Positions 37,998 to 49,640 of a stretch of 64,000 nucleotides of DNA are shown here, piece by piece. Numbering within the stretch: the stretch's first letter is position 1; each line of letters starts with the position of its first letter. A program made the position numbers and the translations under genes. The notes under the pieces were generated by a model. That model had not been told where the DNA came from and made no database searches. It saw only the letters and a list, made by a program, of their open reading frames with translations. The stretch is from Astropecten irregularis (taxonomy: Eukaryota; Echinodermata; Asteroidea; Paxillosida; Astropectinidae): NCBI GenBank assembly GCA_963971285.1, contig OZ020244.1, positions 18,166,001 to 18,230,000 on the forward strand, read 5' to 3'.

Positions 37998-40900
37998 ATG
38001 GGTGTACTCCCCGGCGTCGAGCGCTGCTGGTCTTGGTGGGATCTTTCCGTCCATTTGCTGGTGTGGATGGCCGTAAGGGGAGCTTTGATGGGCCAAACAG
38101 TGGCCGTTTCCACTGGTCAGTGTAAATGTCCAGGGGAAATTGGGACAAGCAGCGAGCAGTGTTGGAAATCGTTGGTAAGTTTTGCAAATAAAATATCAAT
38201 GGATTATTTCATGACCGTTGAATCAATAAAAATTACGTCTGTATATATTTTTAAGGTTCCTAATTCGTATACCTCCTTCGTACTCCATTATTTTGAACTT
38301 GTTGCCACTTCACTGAACAGGTTTTATTCCTCTGTGTTCACAGATAGCACGAATAAGGTGTGAAGTTCAAGCCAGTTCTCAATCAGGTATGTCCAGTACA
38401 GGATTGGTAACATACCCAAACATAAATGTTCACATAAAACTTCCAGGGTATGAAGATGGTATTGCATGGTAGAAACTTACCGTTAAAATATTTCCAACTG
38501 AGATGATGTATCAAGATGTTAGTAAAACAAAGACCGAAAACAGCTTTGATCTCGGGGTAAGATCAAAACCACTCTTTATTTTTCTAAGAAAAAAATGAGT
38601 CGGTTTTTCGCTATTAGGCCTATCTCGTGAATCAGATGTTCGATTGAGCTCAAATGTTCATAGATGTGTTATTTTATGTACAGTGTTGATAACACAAAGT
38701 GTGAATGCTGTTCTGTGACTTTTACCAACCGTAACCGCCGATGTGGATGACGCAAATTTTTTTTTATCACATTCAATTCAAACATTTGCCCCGATGCTTA
38801 TTGATATGTAAATCATTCTCGTATTCCCCGATTATATGATTGCGTCTTATAAAAAATCAGGACAATTACTTTTGTTTTCCATGTATTGTAGTCTCCAACT
38901 CCAGTCGCCAACAACGTTCAGCAGCGGCTGGAGACTGGTTGCCTAGCCACGTCAACATTTCCACAAACGACGGTCAAATCCTGGTCCGATTCGACTTAGC
39001 CGAACCAGAACTTAACATCGACAGGTTTCGCGTTTTTCTAAATGGCTACATGATTAGAACTAAATACAAGGATGTTTTAAATGTAAGTACAGTCTAGAAT
39101 GAAAAATTAATGGTCTCTAAATATTGCAGTCTTCGCTGAAAAATAAGCCAGTCAGTTAAAACATTTCAGTCACTTCACTTCATGCTGTTCAGCGACGAAA
39201 GTGAAATTTTTTCCCATTTCCTTTCAAATTTCGATTGTCTTTGTAGAAAGTCCTCAATAATTATTGTACGGTAGTTATTGAATCATTATGGCGTGACAAT
39301 GAAATCGGAGACATGGTTTCAACATGGTTGCAATCTTTACCCACATTTCACAAGCACGACGGACCCAAAAGGTTATTGATATGATGATTGTTTTTAAAGG
39401 TATAACACCATACGTTGGTAACTTACTAAAACAGAAATCTTCACAGATTTACCTATACAGGGTATAAAGATGGTGACGGTATAGAAACACATGCACCGTT
39501 AACATATTTTTGCCCGAAAAACACAATTCTCATCTCAGGGAGATAAAAACTCCCTTGAATAGATTTGAAAATACTACAAGAATTCCACATTGGTCCAGCA
39601 TTACAATGTCCTATCAGTTTAATATACAAATCATGGAATGTGATAAGCACACTGGGATCTGACAATCAAGTCAGTCAGTAGCTTGGTGCTTTTTATTCTG
39701 TAACGTGACCTTGAAAGGTTTAATTGTATATTTTTTAGGGTTTAGAACAAGCATGATTTCTCAGTTAGGAAAGATTTGAGGTTTTGCATGGTGACAATTG
39801 GTATGTGGATCGGTTTGCGGAAATACCATGTAATAATCCTTCGTACTTTCGCACTTCTATCGTTCGCACTTCTCGCAATTAGGTCTCAACGTTTCGACTA
39901 GCCTGCTCTAGTCCTCATCAGGAGAGTCCTCATCATTGCTTTTAAGCCCCGTCTCCTGATGAGGACTAGAGCAGACTAGTCGAAACGTTGAGACCTAATT
40001 GCGAGAAGTGCGAACGATATAGAAGTGCGAAAGTACGAACGATTATTGCATGCATGGTGTTTCCGCAAACTGATCCACATAATGATTTCTTTATACATAA
40101 AGTACTGAACTTGATTTGGCGAACCACTTTCAGCCTGTGTGATTTGTGGTTATTTTTCCAAAAATAAAGGATTCGAACAGCAGTATGCAGATTGGAGGAA
40201 TGACCGTCGGACGGGTTGAGTTCACAGGTGTAGATCCAGGCAGTTACTGCGTAAAGGTATCTAGACCTGTATTTGCAGGTTTGCAAACAAATAACACGAG
40301 TTGGGTTATAATTTCAGGAAATTCGCTCCAATTAAGGCGCATAACAAAGGGCTTTTTATATTTCTTTATTTTTAATTTATGAAAATAATAGATCAATGAT
40401 GGAAGCAAGTAGCTCTGGCCGATCAAATTATACCAGGAATACGCGGTCGATGCATTACCCATACTTCTGTTTGACGATCAAGTTGAAGTGGAGAAACATA
40501 ACTTTACTGCATTTTCAATAATTGAAGTGATGACTGTTAATATTATTAAAGTCGATCTGGGTCGATTTCACTAAGCCGAACGAGCGATCGTAACCTGAGT
40601 TACGAAGGATAAACAATTAGGCCTATAGGATATAGGCTTAATGGTTTATCCTTCGTAACTCAGGTTACGATCGCTCGTTCGGCTTCGTGAAATCGACCCA
40701 GATAGACTTTAGGGTTTCAATGCATCAGAAGTCCTACGATTGATAGTATAAGGTTACCATGAGTTTGGTGAAATCGACCTCTGGTCACGTATTAACTATA
40801 TCAGGAAGAGCATCGGTAAAATACATGGAAATGCACAAGTACGGAACATTAATGATTCAATTGCTGGTCAGCCCAACTTGGCCTCAATCGTCAATCGCTG

Positions 40901-43405
40901 CCTGACTGAGATCGTAACTCGGATACCAGTCCTGCGATCTGAATTGAATCCGAATATCCTTTTCTTTTCCCCACAACCATTTCCCCTATGATTCCTTCCC
41001 TTCCGACTATCTGCGACTCTCCAGGTACTTGCGAAACCGACCACACCATCCGTGTGCCACGGCGACCAGGGTGAAGTCCAGTCCTGCCGAATCTCAAGGT
41101 GTTACAACGTCATCGTTGCTGCAGGTGGGTGTGGTAGTGGTACTATAGATCTAGATGTATGGAAGTTAAGGCCATGTCACACTAGCGGTACTCCTTCGGT
41201 CTTCTGATAGCCATCCCTCATCAGACAGCCACGCGACCCATCCTTATCTGACGCAACCACGTGTCTTGCGGACGCCCTACCGGGCGAGTCTTTCAAGTGG
41301 TTCTCTCATAGAGAGAACTCGCCTGGCAGGATCGCCCCCACGGCTAGCACATGACCGTACAATCGTATCTATCGTATCTATTCTCTCTTTTTTAATCGGC
41401 TATTAGGAAAACACCGTAGAGAGGGTGTGGTACCAATATTTTAGCCACATACGGAATTGTAAAACAGAATGTAATGCATGCACACCATCGTGGTCAGATT
41501 GCTGGGGAATAAAGAATTACTGAGCGTAGACCCATTGCCATGATGACCTAAAGTTGCCTAGCCTATAGGTCGCGTGGCGGCCATCTTGGTACAATAGTTC
41601 AGCCTTACAGCTAATAGAGCTTCGGCAAGTGAGATTTGAGCTTGGGTAAGTTGAAGAAAGAGCAATGGCCTGGCTCCCTCGCAGTTCTGACATAAATACC
41701 ACATTCTTCCTCCTTCTTTCGCACTATTAGTCACGACTTCCAGTGCCAAACGAATCGATATCGACAGCTTGCAACCAACGGACCCCGATCCAGACACGGG
41801 CCCGCTCACCACACCGCACCTCGCCGGGAACCAACAACCCTCACCGGTCTCAGACGCCGATGACGGTCACGACGCCGATGATGTAACCGTCGGCTTGACC
41901 GCGACCGCCACCTCCAACGGCTTGAGCGTCGGTATCGCCGTGGGTGCTTCGGTCTGTGCGGCCGGCCTGCTCATCTCCATCTACTGCGTGGTCTGCTTGC
42001 ACTTGAAACGGAGGACGCAGAGGCTTCGCAACGTCGACTGTATCCATAACCGTACACGGCAGGGAGAACCACACAATAACACAGTTGATAAGAGTAAGTA
42101 TAATCCACAGAGGTTAGGCCCAAGACCGGCGAGATTGAATCAAGACAGCCCGACAGACAGATTTGGACAACCAGACTGTACCACCTTATGATGCCCAACA
42201 ACATACACTGATCACTCCAATAACGACCCTGCTTCATAACCATGCACAGTCACAATGTTTGTCAAGTTGGTACAGAACTAGTAATAAACCAAATTTCTAG
42301 AGGCAAGTTACAACTGAGCAAAAGAGAAGTATACCCCCCTAATTGAAGTTAGGAGGGCCTGACATGTTTCGATCCTAACATGATCTTTATCAAAGGCTAA
42401 ATGACAAAAGGACAAGAACATGCAATTCAAGAAGTAGAAGTAGTGTGAGAAGAGAAGTAGGCCTATATACTGTAGTTATCATTTTATCATCTCTTTTGCT
42501 TAATGATTTGTATGTGGGTTTTGATATTTCGATCGTCTACAGCCCGAGCCCAACCATGTCGGCATCTCAACGTCTGCTGGCCATCTCCGGGGAAAGACTT
42601 CGCCGACAACCAGTCATTCTCACAGGGTGAGGATTGCGGAGCGATACCGGTTCAGCCAGGAGGCCGTCCGGAGTACCGACCGTCTTGCACGGTAGAGCAC
42701 ACGATGCACGGCATGCATCATGGCATCACTCCGTCGACTCATGCATGCGAACACGATGGCCCATACAGCCAGCCAATCCACCGGCCACATTGCTCATTAG
42801 AGGCCAACAGGGCATCGGGATTGCATCATCACCATCATCTTCATCATCACCATGATCCCACGTGTGATGGTGGGAATACGGCCGTCAGGTGCGATTTCCG
42901 CTCCGAGCAGACCCGGTTGCGCAGCTGCGATCCCGGTGCCGCTGGCGTCTGTCACGGCGGAGACCGAGGTTGTGGCATTCCGAGCGGGACCTACCAGGCC
43001 TGCACTTGGCACGACGACGGAGTCGAACCGCTGTCAGAGCCGCCGTGGAACCCAAGATACCCTTACGCAGGCGGCGCACAACAACTACAAGACGCGTCTT
43101 ATGCTGTGATGATGAGAGGCGGACGGGCAGGGGGTTCCATCACCAGGAGAGGCGGGCTGGCTGGATTGTCGCACAACAGATCCCAGTCTTGTCTCGATCT
43201 CTACACGCTCCCCGGTCCGTCTCGGTACAGCACCGCCTCATCCCAGTTCACCGAGATGTTGAACGCCTTCAACTCCATGCAGCCTGCTGTGCCGCCGGGA
43301 AGTGTCTTACCCTCTCATACCGGTGACGTACTCCGGAGGCAGCAGGTCTTGGCTTTCTCCTGCCCTGCTTTGCTCTCCGAGAGAGCCTTAGCACCTATGG
43401 AGTGA
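37998..43405 (+). CDS. Unrecognised single-pass type I membrane protein with a fibronectin III-like ectodomain and His-rich cytoplasmic tail
   Basis: Not recognised by name. Seven exons: 37998-38174, 38344-38386, 38892-39082, 40170-40256, 41025-41124, 41731-42093, 42543-43405. Phases agree at all six joins (0,1,0,0,1,1) and give 607 aa. The start is the ATG at 37998, followed by a Trp-rich hydrophobic segment (SVHLLVWMAVRGALMG) that looks like a signal peptide or anchor. Exons 2-5 form one beta-sandwich-like unit: QILVRFDLAEP, IDRFRVFLNGY, RVEFTGVDPGSYCVKV, then a Cys-rich end (VCHGD, SCRISRCYN). NIS and NSS sequons suggest an extracellular location. Exon 6 gives an acidic Thr/Pro stalk and one membrane segment (VGIAVGASVCAAGLLISIYC) followed by KRRTQR. 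Exon 7 encodes about 288 residues of tail with His runs, many Cys and a Gly/Arg patch. No SEFIR, TIR, kinase or other signalling domain is visible. A distant cytokine-receptor relative is possible but unsupported. The 43-bp exon 2 is the least certain part; it was chosen for its strong acceptor and donor and because it alone repairs the phase. Confidence 0.72.
39803..40080. mobile_element. Near-perfect 278-bp foldback element in an intron
   Basis: Arms of about 120 bp (from ATGTGGATCGGTTTGCGG to CTAGTCCTCATCAGGAGA, mirrored to the end) separated by about 30 bp. Lies in the intron 39083-40169 of the unrecognised membrane-protein gene, 89 bp before the exon at 40170. Confidence 0.85.
40557..40701. 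mobile_element. Foldback element with 58-bp arms
   Basis: CTGGGTCGATTTCACTAAGC at 40557 is mirrored by GGCTTCGTGAAATCGACCCA ending 40701. The related tail 40702-40780 matches the MITE at 18180-18323. Intron 40257-41024 of the same gene. Confidence 0.85.
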
Positions 43406-43430
43406 AAAGCAAGCCAGAACATGCAGTTAC

Positions 43431-43677
43431 CAGTGGCGTCACCAGACTTTTGAGTCTGGGGGGGGGGGGGGGGGGCACTACCAATTGTTGGGGGGGGGGG
43501 CACTACAATATATATTATATTTTTTTTCACCAACCCAAATCTTAAATGGGGGGCACGCAACCCAAATCTCAAATGGGGGGGGGGGGGGGGGGGGGCACGC
43601 GTGGGGGGGGTGGGGGTGAGTTTTCCAGGGGGGTGGGGGGCACTTGCCCCTGCCCCCCCCCTTTGACGACGCCACTG
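43431..43677. mobile_element. 247-bp hAT-like MITE rich in G runs
   Basis: CAGTGGCGTC at the left end is inverted as GACGCCACTG at the right end. The 8-bp duplication GCAGTTAC occurs at 43423-43430 and 43678-43685. The interior is dominated by runs of G up to about 18 long. It sits 25 bp after the stop codon of the 37998-43405 gene, so it is probably within that 3' UTR. Confidence 0.87.
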
Positions 43678-43933
43678 GCAGTTACAATCAGTGGCGAACG
43701 GACGATGTTTGAACTTCTGAAAAGGGAAGGTGTGCACCGATTTTAAAGGGGCGTTGCAGACAATGAATTGGTACATCAATGTGGCATTATAGTTTCTTTC
43801 TACCAAGAGATTTAAGGTGGGGGAGTGGCACACAATCCAGGGGGCGCCCTCTCCAATTATTAACGTCAATGGTGACACAACGTATTACGAATGGACGAGG
43901 TTCCTTCCTGATCTTAACCATGTTTCAAGTTTA

Positions 43934-44040
43934 GGACTGGATAGCTCATTATTGGAAGAGCCTGTACGGTATTCCGGGGGTCGCTGGTTCGAATTCTACT
44001 CCAGTCAAATTGTCTTAGTTCGCTTTCCAATGATTTAGGG
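43934..44040 (+). mobile_element. tRNA-derived SINE, family 1
   Basis: GGACTGGATAGCTCA, then GGTTCGAATTC and CAGTCAAATTGTC; a partly decayed copy in the 3' flank of the 37998-43405 gene. Confidence 0.72.
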
Positions 44041-44549
44041 GATTAATCCAGGCAGTTTCCTTTGTGGTTATTTGGTGATTTTATTTAAAATATTAAAAAT
44101 AGGCCTATTGTGACTGAAAAAAAACACCCAACATTCGACCAAAACCAGTCACTCACTAGAACAAAATAATAGGACTGAAAGGGGCACATTGTAGTCCGCA
44201 TGCATTTTATTGAATATAAAGGTACTGCAAATATTTTGCTTAGGCCTACTTAAATATAATTAAACAGAGTAAGACCCTGCACTACACGCACATAAGCAGT
44301 TTATACAGTAAATCCCAGAACGAATACATAAATTAATATATATGTAAATTGCGCATCTTGAAATTGAATTGTTGCTCAAAATGTACATTTGTTTCTGTGT
44401 GATGTGTTTTAATTAAAATCTTAAAATTTAAAGTGTCTTTCTATCTCCCCCCCCTCTCCCTTTTTCAGTTCAGTTTTGCATTTTTGTCCCTCCTCCAACC
44501 TTTTGCGATTTATAATTCAAAATATTGTGTCGTCCAACCATAACGCATG

Positions 44550-44750
44550 GCTTTTAGTAGGCTTGAAACTTATTTCGCTACCGTCAACTCATTTTGAAGC
44601 CCACAAAACGAAATGAATGTATTGGGCCACATGACAAAGCCGAATAAAGGCTTCAGCTTGGCCACGGTAGCTCAAGCCCTTCATTTCATTTTGGAAACAA
44701 AATGGCGGTAGCAAAATAAATCCCATAGCCTCAAGCCTCATTTCGTACAC
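44550..44750. mobile_element. MITE, TTTCGTAAAGGCCC family
   Basis: Right end AAGCCTCATTTCGTACAC and interior TTCATTTCATTTTGG match the family; the left end is diverged. Confidence 0.65.
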
Positions 44751-46529
44751 GGGTCAATAGACTGAATAATAGGCTTTGCTATCATTCCATTTTTTCTGAT
44801 CGAAACACTGTAAGAAACCTGGTTGAGGTTAACGAAAGTTTACAAATTATACTTCTCTGCACGCACAATGATTGAGATTTAATTCCAAATCATTTCACCG
44901 TTTAGTTTGTTTTCCTATAAATCGGTTTAGTGTTGCTTTGTTTCTTTTAGAAATAGTGGACCTGTGTTACATGCATTACAGGGGTCATCCTTGACTATAA
45001 AAAGTGTGTCAGGGAAAATATTGCATTTTTTTTCATTCCACAAAAAATGGTATTTATTTTCAACTTTCACGATTTCATTTTCGGGAAAAGATCATTATTT
45101 ACACGTACAAGCTTACAGCTTAAAATCCATAAATAAAAAGTGGAAGGACATAAAACACTTTCAGCGTTTGATTTATGATGATACTGACCACACGAAAGTT
45201 TGAGGGAACAGTTAACAAAATAAGAAATGAAAATAATTGAATTAGGATCAAGTTATCGCTATCTGAAAGTAAGGAGGCCTATACGCCCAAAATTCTAGTT
45301 CTATATGTTTTCAACATGCAATAAACTGCTGCAAACTGCTCATCAGTCAAAATATTGACCTGAAATATATAGAAAGCTTAGAGTTACTCTCTTAATGTAA
45401 AAGAGTGAAAAACCACTCTAAAAGAGTGAAATAACCACTCTTACAAGGAGCCATATGGCGGACAACTCTTTTTAGAGTGAAAAAAAGAGTGGTCATAATT
45501 CACTCCTAAAAAGAGTGAAATTTCACCTTTTAAAGAGTGACAAAAACCACTCTTTAAAAAGAGTGAAAGAGTGACTATCACTCTAAAAAGAGTGACAAAA
45601 AGAGTGACAAGAGTGCTTTGTAAAAAACACTCTTTCAAGGAGTGAACTTGAAAAGAGTGAAATTTGTACTTAGTGAAGACTATATACTCTCGGTGAGCAT
45701 GTCAAATGTAACACTGTCAAATTAATTGCAATGCTGCAGCTGTTGAAAGACGAAACGATTCAAGTTTAAATAAACATGAATGACAACCTAAAAAGAATAC
45801 ATATCGACTTCAAGTAAAAGTTATTGTAAAAGACTACTCAAATAAATTAAACAGAATACAATTTCAAATCAGGATAAAAGTATTTTATTCTCCAAAAAAG
45901 ATTATAAAAAGTACTCCAAGGGAAAATCCTATGCAAACATAAAAATTTTAAATTCATCAATTATTTCATCTTATTGTCTTAAATTTTGAGACAAAATTAA
46001 GAGTCACTCTGGTCATCCTAATTGACTTTTGAAAGTTGAAAAATTCATTACTTAATTATTTCATCTCATTGTCTTAAATTTCGAGGTCACACTCTTGTCA
46101 CCCTTATTGATTTGTTAAAGTATTTGTTCTGTTGTTTTGTTGCGACTGTACAGCAGGGGTGTGACTGGAGGTATAGGCCTACTAACTGAAAAATCCACGA
46201 AATAATCGGCAGAAGGTTTGAGGGTTGTCAAAAGCCCAAGAGCAACACAAGCCAGATGGTTAATATTCTCATGTGCAGCTGCACAAAGACATTCCTCACT
46301 ATTCAATTGTTCAAAATTATCTTGTATAAATTTAAGCCTCAGGGATTCCAGATTTCAAAAGAGATTGTCTTAAAAGTTCTGAAATGAGGAGAAACACAAC
46401 TTGATACAAAAGTGAAATCAGTGAAAATTCTGACCCCAAAATCTCTGAAATCAAGAGAGTTCTTAACACTGAAAGAAGCCTGAAATCAGGGGCCAATTTC
46501 ATGGCGCTGCTAAGCACAAAAAAGCTTAC

Positions 46530-47368
46530 CCCTCAATTTGGATCATGTCTCCTACCATTTTCGAGTACAGTTCTCTGACAGTTCTCATTATTAAAACTCC
46601 TAGTTTGTATATGATGTCCTCAGAAAAGTTGAAGTAGGTTTGCAGCGGCTTTGCCAAATGTACATCATACATATACACCACAATATGTAGTGAACCTTGA
46701 AGAGGCGGTCAAAAGCCTCAAGAAGAGAACCTCCTGCAGAGATGGTCATACTCATAGCATCCGCGATGATGAAGTACTCACTGTCCATTTCACCGAGGGC
46801 CAGTATGAAGGGTTGGGTGTAGGTTGCCTCCTTCGTTGTTGCGAACTGCTCAACATCTGTCCCATCAGCCTTGTAATGTATGGGGAAACCAAAAATAATA
46901 AAGATTATTATTATTAACAAATTTGCTTACAATGTTTATCATAATCATGCCAAGTGCTTAATTCGTGCAATTGTATATTTATATGCACTTGTAATAGTGT
47001 TATTTACTCTATTCTTCGTGACTATATAGGCCCTGTGGCTGCCAAATCCCGTATATGGCGAAGCTAGGCAGGCCCGACTCTTGTGTGTTCTGCACTACAG
47101 CCTACGCTACGCCGGTATACAGGCCTAACGTTAGGCCTAACGTTAGACCAAGCCTACCGTTACGTACGAGTACGACGATCGAGCAGCCTACAATTTACAA
47201 AATATAGGCATAATGACACGAATAACTACATTATAACAAACTTACGTACGGAAAGCAATCGCTAAATCCACTAACAAAAAGTTTCATGTACCTTGAAATT
47301 TCTGCTGGATTTTTTTCAACCGTTGCAACCTCAAACACCGGGCCAAGCCTCTTCCAAACGTTGTCCAT
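46530..47368 (-). pseudogene. Two-exon gene fragment carried inside the TIR element, with a probable frameshift
   Basis: Exon 1 is 47368-47246 (41 codons starting MDNVWKRLGPVFEV, donor gtaagt). Exon 2 starts at 46869 after ttacaag; phases match (0/0). Exon 2 reads ADGTDVEQFATTKEATYTQP, FILALGEMDSEYFIIAD and LLEAFDRLFKVHY. The open frame then continues only briefly (to 46600), while the shifted frame after about 46690 gives more sensible sequence (VVYMYDVHLAKPLQTYFNFS) up to about 46530. A two-base gain (AT) would explain this. The pattern resembles uncharacterised multi-copy proteins common in invertebrate genomes; no function is claimed. Confidence 0.45.
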
Positions 47369-47542
47369 TCTCAGTTGCAGTACGCATGTATACGTTATAA
47401 CGTGTGTGCCGCTGTCGCCTACGCCGTACAAAAACAATGGCGGCCGTTGAAACTTTTTCAGATCATGAGCGCGTACGTAATATGCAAAGTAGTACTGACT
47501 ACGAAAACGTTTGTGATTGGCTGCTAGTGGTAAACAAAAATT

Positions 47543-48110
47543 AGTCTGGTTTTTAATTCCCTGCCCAAAGATTCCACGACGTCTCTTATTAAAAATCTTA
47601 GGTCAGGTATCGGCTACGGTTAAAAATAGAACATGACACAGCTGTCATGTCTGCGCAGGCGCGGAAGCTAGTTTTAGAGTTTAGCGAGATTCCAATTTTA
47701 GCATTAATTTTTGCACTTTTGTAAGCACATGCAATTTTATCTGGACAGAATAAGAAGTCAAAGAGTGGGAAAAAAACATACAACAAACTTCTCAAAAGTG
47801 CATAATAGGAAAACTGCTCTGTTGTATGTGTACAATAATTATGCTTTATTTGGGCTAACTGTAGCCGGAATGAAACATATTTACATGAGGTGTCTTTCCC
47901 TGAAATATATGACCTCGCGTGACCTGTCGGAAATAGCCGAAAGTCAACGTTACTATCCGAAGTTGAACGAAAACGAGTTCGTAATGTTTCGGATTTTTCC
48001 GTAAACAGCCAAAACTTGGTCTTTTTGGTCACGTGACCCTCCAGTACACGTAGCCGATACCGGACCCTATTGACAGACAATAGTCTGGCGCTTTTTGGGT
48101 CCGGGAACCA
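47543..48110. mobile_element. Possible nested element with degenerate inverted ends inside the TIR element
   Basis: TAGTCTGGTT near 47543 and its inverse AACCAGACTA near 48101, plus GTATCGGCTAC (about 47608) and GTAGCCGATAC (about 48050), form spaced inverted matches about 560 bp apart. The ends have many mismatches, so it is either an old nested insertion or part of the larger element. Confidence 0.4.
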
Positions 48111-49292
48111 GACTAAACAAAAATCACTCTAAAAAGAGTGACTACCGAAACACTCCACGTTTAGAGTGGTATATATACGAGCGCTCCATAAAGAGTGATT
48201 CAACTTTTAAGACGAAACTCAAACCGGGAGTGTTTTTTCCACTCGACTAAGAGTGAAGTTCACTTTTAAAAGAGTGAATTCAATATCACTCTGCAGACGG
48301 AGTGAGTTTTTCACTCTTTTACATTAAGAGAGTAGGAGGACCTGACGTTTCGATCCTATAGCAGGATCTTTCTCAAAGGCTAAATGACAAGAGGACAGGA
48401 AAGTAAAGTAAAGATACACATAAATAGATGAGAGGATCACTGACCTCATGACCCTGAAAATGAAGATGATCTGCACAAATACGTCAGCAAACAAAATAAA
48501 ACCAAAAACTGTTCTTAAGTTCATGAATTTAAGTAATAATAATATTACATGGACACTTTTATTTCCCGGAATATCCATTTTCATGCTATCTAATTACAAG
48601 GCTTTATGGTATGACAAATCATATGAAATAAAACAACATGTCATTACTAAGGACCTTCATACTTTAGTGATGCATCTGGAAAAAAAATCATGGATTTGAC
48701 GATCATTATGAAAATACCGTGAGCGTTTTCACTGTTTTCTCAAAAGGTAAACACCGTATGAATGGGACTGAAATTTTCACAGATGACTGTTACTGTATCT
48801 CGCTTGATATTTTTGCCCATAAATCTGTATTTCTTTGACAACGACCAAAGTATGAAGTTACCTTAAACCGTCTAACCTTTCAAGCTTAAAGTCAGTAAAT
48901 CCTCGCATAATACTAGTACAAGACCTTCAAAGAAATTTATTTTCAGGCAAAAAGATGTGACCATCCACCACATACATAAATTAAGATTTGATGTTTGAGA
49001 TTTGAGTTAACTTAATAGTTCCTGATTTTACTGTGAGGTACTAAAAATATGAAACTGTTTCGATGCACTGTTCTACATTTTCTTAAACTGTGTATGCAAT
49101 ATCTCGCTTTGTCTATTTGTTTAATCAATCGAATACAATATATAGCATTATTGAGAAAACATCAAATTGATAAATCGATCTCCGAAAAAGAGTTTCTTGG
49201 TTTTACAGCACTGTTCATGTAGCATGCATTTTATTAAAGTGATCCTTATAGCATACATCAATGAAAATTTTGGTATCATGAGCAATTGAACG

Positions 49293-49486
49293 GGGGCCAA
49301 TTTCATAGAGCTGCTTAGCACGAAAATTTTCTAAGCATGACATTTCTGTCTTAGGGTTAACAACCAGATTTCCACGAGTTGTGTATCACTTGTGATTGTT
49401 CGCTGACCATGAATATCAAATTTTGGGCGAGACATTTTTGTGCTAAGCACATTTGTGTGCTTAGCAGCTCTGTGAAATTGTCCCCT
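49293..49486. mobile_element. MITE with GGGGCCAATTTCATAGAGCT ends, complete
   Basis: GGGGGCCAATTTCATAGAGC / GCAGCTCTGTGAAATTGTCC inverted ends, about 194 bp. A fragment of the family is at 46488-46530. Confidence 0.8.
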
Positions 49487-49526
49487 GTTCTCAATATTGA
49501 CAATTTGGGACTTCGCCAGCATCGAC

Positions 49527-49640
49527 TAGGATGGCTCAGTGCCGGTAAGGTATTCTGGAGGTCACAGGTTCGAATACCGCTTCTGAAAGTTTTCTTTTCT
49601 TTTGTTGTTTTCTTTTTCTACAAACAATCTACATGATACA
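49527..49640 (+). mobile_element. Diverged tRNA-derived SINE, family 1
   Basis: GGATGGCTCAGTGCCGGTAA and GGTTCGAATACC are recognisable, followed by a T-rich tail. It follows directly after the MITE at 49293-49486. Confidence 0.6.

Larger units (their letters stand above)
45387..48332. mobile_element. 2.95-kb DNA transposon with terminal inverted repeats and TA target duplication
   Basis: The left end CTCTCTTAATGTAAAAGAGT and the right end are inverted copies matching over about 27 bp, continuing as subterminal blocks of small palindromes of the type CACTCTTTTTAGAGTG (45387-45660 and 48119-48332). A TA dinucleotide flanks both ends (45385-45386 and 48333-48334). Removing the element leaves ..gagttaggaggacctgac.., which resembles the uninterrupted copy of the surrounding repeat near 42343. 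TA duplication suggests a Tc1/mariner-like or other TA-targeting mechanism, but no transposase was recognised inside. Confidence 0.8.

Noticed and set aside
37896-38076. Earlier ATG (37896) as start of the membrane-protein gene
   Set aside because: It is in a different frame and ends at a stop before the donor at 38174; only the frame starting 37998 continues through the exons.
42889-43326. Alternative-frame open frame of 145 codons
   Set aside because: Out-of-frame shadow of the last exon of the membrane-protein gene, opened by its GC- and Arg-rich codons.
43315-43878. Minus-strand open frame of 187 codons with many prolines
   Set aside because: Driven by G runs of the hAT-like MITE; the peptide is low complexity.
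47598-48080. Minus-strand open frame of 160 codons inside the TIR element
   Set aside because: It runs across degenerate inverted repeats, shows no known motif and lies upstream of the CpG-rich start of the gene fragment.
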